Shown piece after piece: positions 9,516 to 17,804 of a stretch of 64,000 nt of DNA. The first letter of the stretch is position 1. Every line of letters starts with the position of its first letter. Under the pieces are notes generated by a model, which saw only the letters and a program-made list of their open reading frames with translations, did not search any database and was not told where the DNA came from. A program made the position numbers and the translations under genes. This stretch comes from Pseudomonas mediterranea CFBP 5447 (GTDB lineage: Bacteria > Pseudomonadota > Gammaproteobacteria > Pseudomonadales > Pseudomonadaceae). The stretch covers positions 792,747 through 856,746 of the forward strand of contig NZ_KN322987.1 of NCBI RefSeq assembly GCF_000774145.1, read 5' to 3'.

Positions 9516-9866
9516 TCAGATGCAGTCTTCTGCGGCGCGTTCGAAACTCGACGGCAGCAGGTTCGAGGCCAGCAGGTGCCGCTCATAGATGAACACCTTG
9601 CCGCCGTTCCCGGCCTTGTAGGCCTCCAGCACGTTGTCCGCGGAGACTTTGCTCGGCACGACGATCCGGTAGCTGCGCTGGGTCTGTGAGACCATCGGGT
9701 TCAACTGACTGTCCTGCAATTTCGGTATAACGCACTCGGCGTACTCGGCCGGGGTCTTTTGGGTCTGCAGGGTCAGCGTCGGATCGTTTGGCGCAGAGGC
9801 ACAACCTGCGAGCAGCAAAGAGACAAACGCCATGACCGGCACGAAGAAAAAGCGCATCAGTTTCAT
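9516..9866 (-). CDS. Small lipoprotein of unknown function
   Basis: A 116-aa protein with a type II signal peptide: short basic start, hydrophobic stretch, lipobox LAGC with Cys22. The mature part is about 95 residues, has one internal Cys and ends in a C-terminal Cys-Ile. I do not recognise a named family. The ATG at 9866 gives a well-formed signal; an ATG three codons later would also work. It is monocistronic with a clear terminator downstream. Membrane-anchored location in the cell envelope is the only safe inference. Confidence 0.8.
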   Translation of the reverse strand: MKLMRFFFVPVMAFVSLLLAGCASAPNDPTLTLQTQKTPAEYAECVIPKLQDSQLNPMVSQTQRSYRIVVPSKVSADNVLEAYKAGNGGKVFIYERHLLASNLLPSSFERAAEDCI

Positions 9867-10030
9867 TCCAAAAATAAAAAGAATCAGGCTCGTATGTCGA
9901 CGGAACGCTGCTGCGTCATGTCTGGAGCCACCTGTTCGATGGGTGCGATTGTCCAACGACTGGCGACGAAGCAGAACTTGCGTTTAGTGATGGTCACTAT
10001 TACTTCTAACGATAGTTGCGTGCCGCAAGG

Positions 10031-10055
10031 GTGAGGCACGCGTGCCTTGGTGTCG
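10031..10055. other. Small perfect palindrome in an intergenic gap
   Basis: The 9867-10108 gap contains the 14-base palindrome AGGCACGCGTGCCT near 10034-10047, with no T run beside it. It could be a hairpin downstream of the chorismate-mutase gene or a protein site. Nothing else was recognised in the gap. Confidence 0.3.
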
Positions 10056-10108
10056 CGAAGCCGGGATTCCAGCCTCGCAGAACCAGGTATTGATGAAGGC
10101 GGAAGGCG

Positions 10109-10408
10109 TCAGGACTGGGCGGTCAGGACCGAGTGGGTTTTCAATTCTTCGTCAATGAACGCAGCGATCATGGCCCGGTAGACCCGCTCCACGACATCAG
10201 GCGAGGCACCGGCTTCGTTCGCAAGCCCGCGCACTTTGCTGATGACCTGCTCGACCCGCGCCGGCGCGCGCACATCGTCGGTGGTCTTCTTGAAGGCGGC
10301 CGCCTGCGTGACGAAGTCGCCGCGCCGGGCCAGGAGCGCAACGACCTGGCGGTCGATCTGGTCGATCTGCTGGCGGACTTCTTCGATGGATGTACAGCGC
10401 AATTCCAT
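10109..10408 (-). CDS. Stand-alone chorismate mutase-fold protein (AroQ/PchB type)
   Basis: A 99-aa all-helical chorismate mutase type II protein. It begins with the typical IEEVRQQIDQIDRQVVALLARR (basic residues for chorismate), then a Lys in AAAFKK and RVEQVI before the last helix. The size and the AFKKTTDDVRAPARV stretch resemble PchB, the isochorismate-pyruvate lyase, as much as AroQ mutases. No signal peptide is present. The ATG at 10408 has AAGGAGAT about 6 bases upstream; a longer in-frame start lacks support. No siderophore salicylate gene lies next to it, so its pathway is open. Confidence 0.8.
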   Translation of the reverse strand: MELRCTSIEEVRQQIDQIDRQVVALLARRGDFVTQAAAFKKTTDDVRAPARVEQVISKVRGLANEAGASPDVVERVYRAMIAAFIDEELKTHSVLTAQS

Positions 10409-10489
10409 TTGGGTATCTCCTTTCAAGTAACGGCAATGTGCGTGAGTGTTTGCGATATGGCGGCATATTCGAGATAGATGCAAGCGGAG

Positions 10490-10521
10490 CCGCCGCCATC
10501 GCGAGCGGGCTCGCTCCCACA
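10490..10521. repeat. Single REP element
   Basis: One half of a REP doublet, CCGCCGCCATCGCGAGCGGGCTCGCTCCCACA, without an inverted mate in the gap between the chorismate-mutase gene and the hypothetical gene at 10538. Confidence 0.8.
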
Positions 10522-10537
10522 GGGTGTTCCGGGGACC

Positions 10538-10783
10538 TCAGAGCTTTGGGATAATACCGGTGGCCTCGGCAATCGTCGCCAACACTTCTTCCATTCCGGC
10601 AATGTGATTCTGAAGGTCAGCAAAAGACTGATGGACCGCTTCGTCGACGTCTACGGTTTGCTGGCCACGAAGCGCTATCACCCTGCGCAGCTCCTTTTCC
10701 TGGAGCTCATTCACACTTTCGCGCAGAGCCAGGAGTTGATCGAATATCTGCGCGACTTTGGCTTTGCTATCGGCGTCCATCAT
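10538..10783 (-). CDS. Small hypothetical protein, helical
   Basis: An 81-aa protein rich in Glu, Gln, Leu and Ala, predicted by eye to be helical or coiled (LLALRESVNELQEKELRRV; FADLQNHIAGMEEVLATI). No motif or family recognised. Its ATG (10783) overlaps the stop of the gene at 10780-11310 by four bases (ATGA), a sign of translational coupling, and this supports it being real. A second ATG follows immediately. Confidence 0.65.
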   Translation of the reverse strand: MMDADSKAKVAQIFDQLLALRESVNELQEKELRRVIALRGQQTVDVDEAVHQSFADLQNHIAGMEEVLATIAEATGIIPKL

Positions 10784-11310
10784 CTCCAACCCAGCCTCTT
10801 GATGAATTCGCGACGGTACGGTGTGTCGATCTGTTCGGGCACCCTGCGGATGTAATCGCGAGCGTGGTCGCGGGCGTCCCCAGTCAGGCTGTCAAGGTAA
10901 GAGACAGCATTGTCGGCCGAGGGGATGCGACCTTCCACTTCCTGGAACCTTGGCGGAAGAGCGGTCCATATGACCGCATCCAGTTGCCGAACGGATGCCC
11001 ATTGGGCAATCACCCCGATCGACGAATCCCGGGCGCTGAATATTCCGATGCCATCTCGTCTGTCTGCCGGGATCTGCTCGCGCTTGCGCAGGGACTCACA
11101 AGCATCGTCCAGTGTCTCGACCGCCATGACTGCCCAGAGAACCTTGCAGGGCGGCGCGTTTGCGCAGACGACCGTGGCGAGCTCTCCCCCATCACCGACC
11201 CTGGAGAACTCGATTGGAAGTTGCGGACCGTCCATGAACCACTCACTGGCGAGGCGCAACGCGTCCGGCTTCCAGACCAAAGAACCCCACCCAAGGCACG
11301 CGATCAACAT
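10780..11310 (-). CDS. Hypothetical protein with GGCT/ChaC-like start
   Basis: A 176-aa cytoplasmic protein. The first residues, LIACLGWGSLVW, recall the (F/Y)GYGSLxW nucleotide-loop-like motif of gamma-glutamylcyclotransferase/ChaC proteins, but the rest shows no further match that I can place, so no activity is assigned. It has a good ribosome site (AAGGAG, 6 bases before the ATG). It is the first gene of a two-gene unit with the small helical protein at 10538. Confidence 0.7.
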   Translation of the reverse strand: MLIACLGWGSLVWKPDALRLASEWFMDGPQLPIEFSRVGDGGELATVVCANAPPCKVLWAVMAVETLDDACESLRKREQIPADRRDGIGIFSARDSSIGVIAQWASVRQLDAVIWTALPPRFQEVEGRIPSADNAVSYLDSLTGDARDHARDYIRRVPEQIDTPYRREFIKRLGWR

Positions 11311-11513
11311 ATTTCAACTCCTTGAGATGTAGCCGCTGTTCATCCGTTGTTCCCGCGAAACCTGGTGCGCAGGCTGTGGGGTGATCAATGGACAACTGAA
11401 CGAACCGAGGAGTTTCGGCCCGCATGGCTCCGGGCGCAGCAGCCGGCGTTCCTGGGAACGTAACGACGGCTACGACAGTCGGAGCAATCAGGCCCTTGGC
11501 AAAGAACCCTTCC

Positions 11514-13280
11514 ATGCCCCTACGATCCGCCGCCCTCGCTGCATTGTTCACCCTGGCTACCGGCACGGCAGCCGATGCACAGGAACCGCTGCGCCTGGAA
11601 AACCTGAAGCGCTGCGGCAACCTCCTGGAAAACCAGCGCCAGGACTGGTGCCTGACGGTGCGAGGGCTGGGCGACGGAATGCCGCAATTGAAACTGGGCA
11701 GCCGAGCGATTCCTCCGGACGCCATCCAGCGCGAGGGGCAGCACCTGCGCTTGCAGCTGGACAGCACCCATTATCAAAGCGGCCCTCTCTGGCTGGAGGA
11801 TGGCCCACGCAGCAGCAACGCCGCCTGGCTGACCTTGCGCAACAGCCACGTAATGGCCGCCGGCCCGGACGAGGTGGCAAAGAACATGGACGGGCTGACC
11901 ACCTACGTCAATCTGGTCAGCCTGCTGATCGAGGAAGATCGCGCCGGTCGCCAGGAAGCCGAGCGCATTGCCCGCAAGTACGGGGCGACCGTGGTCGGCA
12001 GCATTGCCCCGTTGAACCTTTATCAGCTTCGCCTGCCGGCCACGGACCTGGTGCAGCGTGACGCACTGGTGCTGCGTCTGGGCAGTGAAACCAGCGTGGA
12101 TGCGGTGGTGATCGAGGAGTCCGCGGCGGAAGAAACCGAACAGCCCCCGGCTCGGCCCGAAGAGCCGAAAAAGCCGGCGCAGGACTCCGACGAATGGGCC
12201 GCGAACCGCTTTCTCGACGCGGTGCATTACTACCAGCGGCGCATTCCCGGGCGGCAAGCGCCCATCCAACCGCAACCCGTGCGTATCGGCCTGATCGAAC
12301 GCGACGTGGATTTCGACACGGCGGATTTTGCCGACTACCTCGGTGCCTGCTCGGTACCGCGCACCTGTGTCTATGCCCGCGATGCCGACGCCCCGGACGG
12401 CCATGGCACCACCGTCGCGGGCATCCTCGCCGCACGCTGGAACGACGGTGGCAACACCGGTTTTCTGCGCGGCCTGGATAAGGCCAGCGGCGGCTTCGAG
12501 GTGATCGTCGAACGTAATTCCGATGCCGGGATTACCGCCAATATCGCCGCCTCGGTCAACCTCGTGGAGGATGGCGTACGCGTACTCAACTGGAGCTGGG
12601 GCATCCACCGGGTGGGTGCCAAGGACATCAAGGGAGACGATGTGGATTCCCTGCTGCGCTCGGGCATCGCCATGAGCGGCTACGAGGAGCTGTTGGAGGA
12701 GTTCTTCCTCTGGCTGCGCAAGGCGCACCCCGACGTGATCGTGGTGAACTCCGCCGGCAACGGCTCGTCCTTTTCGGGTAGCGACGAGTACCGCCTGCCC
12801 TCCTCCTTCATCACTGAGCAATTGCTGGTGGTCGGTGGTCATCAGCGCAGCGAGCGCACCGGGGTCGCCGTCGACGATCCGGCCTATGCGGTCAAGCGCA
12901 GCTCCTCGAACATCGACATGCGCGTCGACATCACCGCCGCCGCTTGCACTCACGCCTCGACGCCCAGTGCCGGCCAGGACGGTGCGGTGCATTGCGGCAC
13001 GTCCTACGCCACGCCCATGGTCGCAGGCCTGCTGGCGGCAATGCTGTCCATTAACCCGCAACTTCAGCCCGAGCAATTGCGCACGCTACTGCGCCGCAGC
13101 GCCCTGACCATCGGCGACAACCACGACTTCGAACGGATGGATGCGGAAGACCTCACTGCGCCCATCCTGCCGTCGGAGCGCCGCTACCAGCTCAATGACA
13201 AGGACGTGGGGCGCTCGGCGCGGTTGGACATGCAGAAGGCATTGGACCTGGCGGTGGAAAGTCGCGAGCGGGTACGCTGA
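11514..13280 (+). CDS. Exported S8 (subtilisin) family peptidase, atypical triad
   Basis: A 588-aa protein with a signal peptide (cleavage near ADA-QEP, residue 23), a roughly 230-residue N-terminal region of unknown fold, and a subtilase domain. Recognised elements are GHGTTVAG (His297), NSAGN (oxyanion Asn416) and GTSYATPMVAG (Ser497). The usual catalytic Asp (xIDxG) aligns with LIERD, so Glu262 sits at that position. The start at 11514 gives a proper signal peptide; an ATG at 11424 with a better Shine-Dalgarno would put 30 extra residues before it. Transcribed towards the convergent OPT gene. Confidence 0.85.
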   Translation: MPLRSAALAALFTLATGTAADAQEPLRLENLKRCGNLLENQRQDWCLTVRGLGDGMPQLKLGSRAIPPDAIQREGQHLRLQLDSTHYQSGPLWLEDGPRSSNAAWLTLRNSHVMAAGPDEVAKNMDGLTTYVNLVSLLIEEDRAGRQEAERIARKYGATVVGSIAPLNLYQLRLPATDLVQRDALVLRLGSETSVDAVVIEESAAEETEQPPARPEEPKKPAQDSDEWAANRFLDAVHYYQRRIPGRQAPIQPQPVRIGLIERDVDFDTADFADYLGACSVPRTCVYARDADAPDGHGTTVAGILAARWNDGGNTGFLRGLDKASGGFEVIVERNSDAGITANIAASVNLVEDGVRVLNWSWGIHRVGAKDIKGDDVDSLLRSGIAMSGYEELLEEFFLWLRKAHPDVIVVNSAGNGSSFSGSDEYRLPSSFITEQLLVVGGHQRSERTGVAVDDPAYAVKRSSSNIDMRVDITAAACTHASTPSAGQDGAVHCGTSYATPMVAGLLAAMLSINPQLQPEQLRTLLRRSALTIGDNHDFERMDAEDLTAPILPSERRYQLNDKDVGRSARLDMQKALDLAVESRERVR

Positions 13281-13307
13281 CTGTCCGCGTATGCCCTGCT
13301 CGATGAC

Positions 13308-15050
13308 TCACCCGTTCCCGAGCATCTGCCACAACGACGCGCCTACCCCGGTCATGCTCTCCCCGGCAATCAACCCCGCCGCCGCGGTGATTGCGAAGCG
13401 CTCCGTGAGGCTCGGCCAGCGACAGCTCACCGCCCAGGTGAGTACCGCGCCGAGGGCCATCATCAGCGACACCGAGGCCGGCAGCACGAACGCCAGGCCC
13501 AAGGCCGCGGTGCTCGGCAGGTACCGGGCCCGACGCTCGGGCAGCAGGCTGTCGAGCACGCCCAACAGCACGCCGGCCAAGCCACCGATGAAGATCGCCC
13601 AGCGGATGCTCGGCGATAATGACTCCAGCCCTTGGGTCAGGGTTTGCGCCACGGCTTTCCAGGTGGCCACCGCCGGGGCCGGCCATTCTTCGGAGAGCAG
13701 CATGGCTTGAGGGTCCGGGATCAGGGCCAGATAGGCCAATACGCCGACGATGCTGCCGACGAAAATACCCAGGGTCTGGGCGACCAACTGCTTGCGCGGC
13801 GTCGCACCAATGGCCCGGCCGACCTTGAAATCGTTCATCAAGTCCGTGCACTGCCCCGCCGAGCCACCGGCGGTGTTGGCACTCATCAGGTTGATCGGCA
13901 CCTGCCCCGGCGCAACGATGCCGAAGCTCAACTGGGACAACTGTCCGATAGCGCCGATGGGCGGAATGCCCGTGGCGCCGACCACCCGGGCGGCCACCGC
14001 CGCCAGGCAGATCGCCAAGGGTATGGTCAACAGCGCCATCCACGGGTTGATGCCGAACAACAACGCCTGCAAGCTCACCACCAGTACGATGGACACCAAG
14101 AAGCCAGCGGCAGGTCCGGCCTTGGGAACCACCCAGATCGCCCCACCGCCTGCCCGGGTGGTCTTGTGCAGAGCCCACAAGCGAATCCCCAGGGAAGCCA
14201 ACGTCGAACAGACCATCAGGCTCACGCCTGGCCACAGCAACCACTCCACCAGCGCCGCGAACTGCGGACCCGTGCTGCCTTGCGGCAATTGCACCAGGCC
14301 CTGGTCCAGCAACCACGGCGCCAGCCCGCCCCACGCCAGCAAGGCGCCGAGCAGCAGGGTCAAGCCAACGCGAATACCGATGATTCCGCCAAACCCCACC
14401 AGCAGCAGCGAAGGATCTGCGGTGAATGTCAGGCGCTCCAGTTGCGCGGTTGGCGACCAGCGCGGAAAAGCCCACAGGAAGGTGTCCACCCACTTGACCA
14501 CGCCGGACAACAGCGCAGCGCCAAGCAATACCCTCAAGCGCGTCGCCGCTTCATGGCCTTGGTTGTAGATGTGCAACAGGGTTTCCAGGGTTGCCATGCC
14601 TTCGGGAAACTTCAGCGCCTTGTCGTTGAGCAGCGACGGTCGCAGATACCAGGCGATCCAGATGCCCAGGAAGCTCACCGAAAAGACCCAGGCGACCATG
14701 GGAATGGCATCCAGTTGTTGACCGGTCAACAAGGTGTAGGCCGGAATCGGCGCGACCAACCCGCCGGAAATGATCGAGGCCGCCGCGGAGGCCACCGTCT
14801 GGTTGATGTTGCTTTCATGCAACGTCCAGGGCAGTCGCGCGGCTAAACGCTTGGCCAGGCCTTGCCAGATGCCATAGCCGATCAGCAAGGCAATGATCGA
14901 CATGTTGAACGACCAGCCGATCTTCAACCCGGCATAGACATTGGAAGGCGTCAACAGGATACCGATTACGATGCCGGTAACGACCGCGCGCACGCTGAGT
15001 TCCCGTTCGACCGGGGCATGGAGGGGCAGCGATGACGAGGTTTGAAGCAT
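13308..15050 (-). CDS. OPT family oligopeptide/metal-chelate transporter
   Basis: A 580-aa inner-membrane protein with about 14-16 hydrophobic segments. The N-terminus has the OPT hallmark GILLTPSNVYAGLKIGWSFN, and further on ISGGLVAPIPAYTLL and a conserved NTAGGSAGQCTDLMNDFKVG stretch. Bacterial OPT proteins import peptides or metal chelates by proton symport; the substrate here is unknown. AAGGATTTCGC precedes the ATG. It ends 27 bases from the stop of the convergent subtilase gene. Confidence 0.9.
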   Translation of the reverse strand: MLQTSSSLPLHAPVERELSVRAVVTGIVIGILLTPSNVYAGLKIGWSFNMSIIALLIGYGIWQGLAKRLAARLPWTLHESNINQTVASAAASIISGGLVAPIPAYTLLTGQQLDAIPMVAWVFSVSFLGIWIAWYLRPSLLNDKALKFPEGMATLETLLHIYNQGHEAATRLRVLLGAALLSGVVKWVDTFLWAFPRWSPTAQLERLTFTADPSLLLVGFGGIIGIRVGLTLLLGALLAWGGLAPWLLDQGLVQLPQGSTGPQFAALVEWLLWPGVSLMVCSTLASLGIRLWALHKTTRAGGGAIWVVPKAGPAAGFLVSIVLVVSLQALLFGINPWMALLTIPLAICLAAVAARVVGATGIPPIGAIGQLSQLSFGIVAPGQVPINLMSANTAGGSAGQCTDLMNDFKVGRAIGATPRKQLVAQTLGIFVGSIVGVLAYLALIPDPQAMLLSEEWPAPAVATWKAVAQTLTQGLESLSPSIRWAIFIGGLAGVLLGVLDSLLPERRARYLPSTAALGLAFVLPASVSLMMALGAVLTWAVSCRWPSLTERFAITAAAGLIAGESMTGVGASLWQMLGNG

Positions 15051-15092
15051 GCGAAATCCTTATCGGCAAGGAGACAGCGCGATCACTCGCCC

Positions 15093-15234
15093 AGGCTCTG
15101 TACGAAAAGTCTTGAGACGAAGGTCAGGCAAGGCGAAAACAGCCGAGGAAGCGCAGTGTACTGGAGTACATGAGCATTCCGAGGCTGTTTTCAACGCAGC
15201 ATGAACGAGTATCAAGGCTTTTCGTACAGAGCCT
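15093..15234. mobile_element. MITE-like inverted-repeat element
   Basis: A 142-base element with near-perfect ends: AGGCTCTGTACGAAAAG at the left and its reverse complement CTTTTCGTACAGAGCCT at the right. A second, inner inverted pair (GAAAACAGCC.. / ..GGCTGTTTTC) makes the whole element foldable. It encodes nothing. No target duplication is obvious in the flanks. It looks like a non-autonomous derivative of an insertion sequence, family not identified. Confidence 0.7.
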
Positions 15235-15343
15235 AACAAGTGAGCGCTGCATTGGCGGAAGGTTCACAGTGTCGAGGGGCAGCTGTTCGCTGCTGCCAGG
15301 AATGCGGGACGTCGCTCGGGGCCGATAACGGCACCTGGTGGCG

Positions 15344-15766
15344 TCAAGGCTTGATGTTCTTCAGCTCATTGAGCAACGCCAGCAGTTGCTGCATCTTTTC
15401 CTCGCCGAATTGCTCTTCGATCCGCCGATAGTTGCCTTCCATCCCCTCGCTCATGGACACGAAGCATTGCTGGCCGCGTTCGGTCAGGCCGACGAATACC
15501 CGACGCTGGTCCTGGCTGGACTTCTGCCGGCGCACCAGGCCGTCGCGCTCCAGGCGGCTGAGCACGCCGGTCATGCTCGGTTTGAGGATGCAGGCCTGCT
15601 GGGCGAGCTGGTGGCTTTCCAGTTCACCTTGCTGATGCAGGATGCGGATCACCCGCCATTGCTGCTCGGTGAGGTCGTGCTGGTTCAACGCCGGGCGGAA
15701 AAATGCCATGGCCGCTTCGCGGGCCTGCAACAGGGTCAGCGTCAATGAAGGTCTGGGGTTGGCCAT
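15344..15766 (-). CDS. hpaR: MarR-family regulator HpaR, copy 1
   Basis: A 140-aa winged-helix MarR protein with the HpaR pattern: SLTLTLLQAREAAM, LTEQQWRVIRIL, CILKPSMTGVLSRLE (recognition helix) and DQRRVFV wing. HpaR represses the homoprotocatechuate meta-cleavage operon and is relieved by 4-HPA or homoprotocatechuate. It is clearly paralogous to the 140-aa protein at 24789-25211 (over half of the positions identical by eye), and the two lie on opposite sides of the hpa operon. The start at 15766 was chosen to match that paralogue; no strong ribosome site is visible and no operator-like palindrome is seen upstream. Confidence 0.88.
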   Translation of the reverse strand: MANPRPSLTLTLLQAREAAMAFFRPALNQHDLTEQQWRVIRILHQQGELESHQLAQQACILKPSMTGVLSRLERDGLVRRQKSSQDQRRVFVGLTERGQQCFVSMSEGMEGNYRRIEEQFGEEKMQQLLALLNELKNIKP

Positions 15767-15861
15767 GTTTGGACTGCTTGGATGGACGAGTGGGCAGCTT
15801 AGTGGCGTGGGCTGGTGGCTGCAAGACTGTGGCAAGGGAGCGACTGTGGCGAAGGAGCTGT

Positions 15862-15955
15862 TGTGGCGAGGGAGCTTGCTCCCGCTGGGGCGCGAAGCGG
15901 CCCCGCTTCTATGCGATTGCTGCGCAATCGAGCGGGAGCAAGCTCCCTCGCCACA
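15862..15955. repeat. Inverted-repeat element, GTGGCGAGGGAGC family
   Basis: A 94-base hairpin element: TGTGGCGAGGGAGCTTGCTCCCG at the left, its complement at the right, with inner inverted pieces (GAAGCGGCCCCGCTTC and GCGATTGCTGCGCAATCG). The same element occurs in the other orientation at 29687-29783. It fills the gap between hpaR copy 1 and hpaA. Confidence 0.8.
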
Positions 15956-16036
15956 GCAAACTCCCTCACCACAGTAAGCTGATTCTCCCCAGTAAGCTGA
16001 CTCTCCTCAGAAGAGCCTGTGTGGCCGGGGAGAACT

Positions 16037-16942
16037 TCAGCGCAACCCCGACTGCCGCTGGCGATACTCCCCTGGCGTGAGCTGGGCGTAGCGCTGGAAA
16101 AACCGGCTGAAATACGCCGGGTCCTTGAACCCGAGCTGGTAGCAGATTTCATTGGCCGAGCTGCCGGTGAACAGCAGCAGGCGCTTGGCCTCTTGCATCA
16201 ACCGCTCCATGATCAGTCGCTTGGAAGGCAGGTCGGCAATGCGTCGGCACACGTCGTTGAGGCGCGCCTCGGTCACCCCGATGCCCTCGGCATAACGCGA
16301 CAACGGCCAGTGTTGCAGGTATTGCGCTTCGATCAGTTCGTTGAAGCGGTGGAAGATCTTCAGGTCCTCATGCCGCGCCGGTCGCGCTTCCAGGGAGTTG
16401 GAACATAGCCGCAGCAGGCTGATCATGATCAGCCGCGTCAAACCGTCCAGCGCCACGCTGCGCCCCGGCCGACCGGTGGCCACCTCCTCGCTCAATTCCT
16501 CGAACAGATACTCCAACCGCCGTACCTCGCCGGCCTGCTCCGGCCCCAACTGCGCCAGCGCCACACAGGCCGCCGGCAATTGCACACCGGCCGGAGCGAG
16601 CCCGGGGTCGGCGTCGATCAACTGCCAGACCAGCTGCTGACGCACCGTCAACACGTGCCCGTCACTGTCGGCCTCGGTCACGAAGGAATGGGGGATGGTC
16701 GGCGGCGTGAGGAAGAACATCGGCCCGGATTCGACGTACTGCTGGTCGTCCAGATACACCCGCACGCTGCCACTCTTGACGTAGTGCACCTGAAAGAACC
16801 GGTCGTGGCGATGCACCGGCATGTTCCGGCCGAAAAAACCCGCCAGGTTGGCAAGCCGGTCGTAATGCACTTCGGCGTCGCTGTAGCGCTGGTCGTAGAC
16901 CTGGCCAATGTTGATGTTCGGGATCGGCTGACGATCGGTCAT
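16037..16942 (-). CDS. hpaA: AraC-family activator HpaA
   Basis: A 301-aa AraC/XylS regulator. The N-terminal cupin-type effector domain contains MPVHRHDRFFQVHYV and a C-terminal double helix-turn-helix ends with ICYQLGFKDPAYFSRFFQR. It matches the 4-hydroxyphenylacetate catabolism activator HpaA, which in enterobacteria activates hydroxylase expression with 4-HPA. Here it is divergent from hpaG1, sharing the 17045-17085 motif region. ATG at 16942 chosen because the family begins near the NINIGQVYDQRY stretch. Confidence 0.9.
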   Translation of the reverse strand: MTDRQPIPNINIGQVYDQRYSDAEVHYDRLANLAGFFGRNMPVHRHDRFFQVHYVKSGSVRVYLDDQQYVESGPMFFLTPPTIPHSFVTEADSDGHVLTVRQQLVWQLIDADPGLAPAGVQLPAACVALAQLGPEQAGEVRRLEYLFEELSEEVATGRPGRSVALDGLTRLIMISLLRLCSNSLEARPARHEDLKIFHRFNELIEAQYLQHWPLSRYAEGIGVTEARLNDVCRRIADLPSKRLIMERLMQEAKRLLLFTGSSANEICYQLGFKDPAYFSRFFQRYAQLTPGEYRQRQSGLR

Positions 16943-17044
16943 CACGCAGTACTCGTTTTTATTCTGATTCAGGCAACGCCCGAGGCTCATCCTGCACCGA
17001 ATCCGGGAAGGCAACCAGTGCCGGTCATTCTGTCATGCTTGACG

Positions 17045-17085
17045 ATAGTTAACATCTTAATTATAACTGTTAACACATTAACAAT
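17045..17085. promoter_or_regulatory. Repeated GTTAAC operator-like region in the hpaA-hpaG1 divergent promoter
   Basis: AT-rich stretch in the hpaA-hpaG1 intergenic region with two copies of GTTAAC (17048-17053 and 17069-17074) exactly 21 bases apart, two helical turns, plus a third half-site ATTAACAAT. The left copy is embedded in ATAGTTAACAT, also found upstream of the FeaR-type gene (34264-34274). TAGTTAA also occurs in the palindrome before hpaR copy 2. These are probably binding sites for HpaR and/or an AraC-type activator. Confidence 0.5.
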
Positions 17086-17126
17086 ATCGCAGAGCCCTCC
17101 TCCCTCTGCACCGCCAGGAGACAAGC

Positions 17127-17804
17127 ATGAGCCGTGCCCTGCATGACGTCGCAACCGGCACCCTGTTCGGGGTCGCGCTGAACTACCAGGGGCTGCTGAA
17201 GCAGCGCCTCGCCGAGTTCGAGCAACCGCCCTACCAGAAGCCGCCGGTCAAGCCGGTGCTGTTCATCAAGACCCCCAACACCCGCAACCGGCACGACGCC
17301 GATGTGGTTCATCCCGGTCACGGCGAACGCCTGCAACCGGGCCCGGCCCTGGGTGTGGTGATGGGCAAGTCGGCCAGCCACGTCAGCGCCGCCGAAGCCC
17401 TGGACTATGTGGCCGGCTACACCGTCGTCAATGAATTCAGCCTGCCGGAAGACAGCTATTACCGCCCCGCCGTCAAGGCCAAGTGCCGGGACGGCTTCTG
17501 CGCCATCGGCCCGGAACTGGTGCCGAGCGCCAACGTGGCCGATCCCCACAGTCTGGCGATCACGCTGTACGTCAACGGCGAAGTACGGCAGCAGAACAGC
17601 ACGGCCAATTTCGTTCGCAACATCCCTCAACTGATCGCCGAGATCAGCGAGTTCATGACCCTGCACGCCGGTGACGTGTTGATCACCGGCACGCCTGAAG
17701 GCCGCGTCGACGTGGTGCCCGGAGATCGTGTCGAAGTGGACATCGGCGGCCTGGGCCGTCTCATCAATACCGTCGTGGCCGAGCAACCAGGAGCACGTTC
17801 ATGA
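17127..17804 (+). CDS. hpaG1: HpaG1: 4-HPA pathway isomerase/decarboxylase subunit 1
   Basis: A 225-aa fumarylacetoacetate-hydrolase-fold protein corresponding to the N-terminal half of E. coli HpaG/HpcE, which decarboxylates 5-oxopent-3-ene-1,2,5-tricarboxylate and isomerises the product. Motifs: FGVALNYQG, KPVLFIKTPNT, LDYVAGYTVVNE, TGTPEG. The Glu-x-Glu metal ligands seen in HpaG2 are missing (GPALGVVMG at that position). First gene of the hpa operon; CAGGAG lies 6 bases before the ATG and it overlaps hpaG2 by four bases. Cytoplasmic. Confidence 0.93.
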   Translation: MSRALHDVATGTLFGVALNYQGLLKQRLAEFEQPPYQKPPVKPVLFIKTPNTRNRHDADVVHPGHGERLQPGPALGVVMGKSASHVSAAEALDYVAGYTVVNEFSLPEDSYYRPAVKAKCRDGFCAIGPELVPSANVADPHSLAITLYVNGEVRQQNSTANFVRNIPQLIAEISEFMTLHAGDVLITGTPEGRVDVVPGDRVEVDIGGLGRLINTVVAEQPGARS

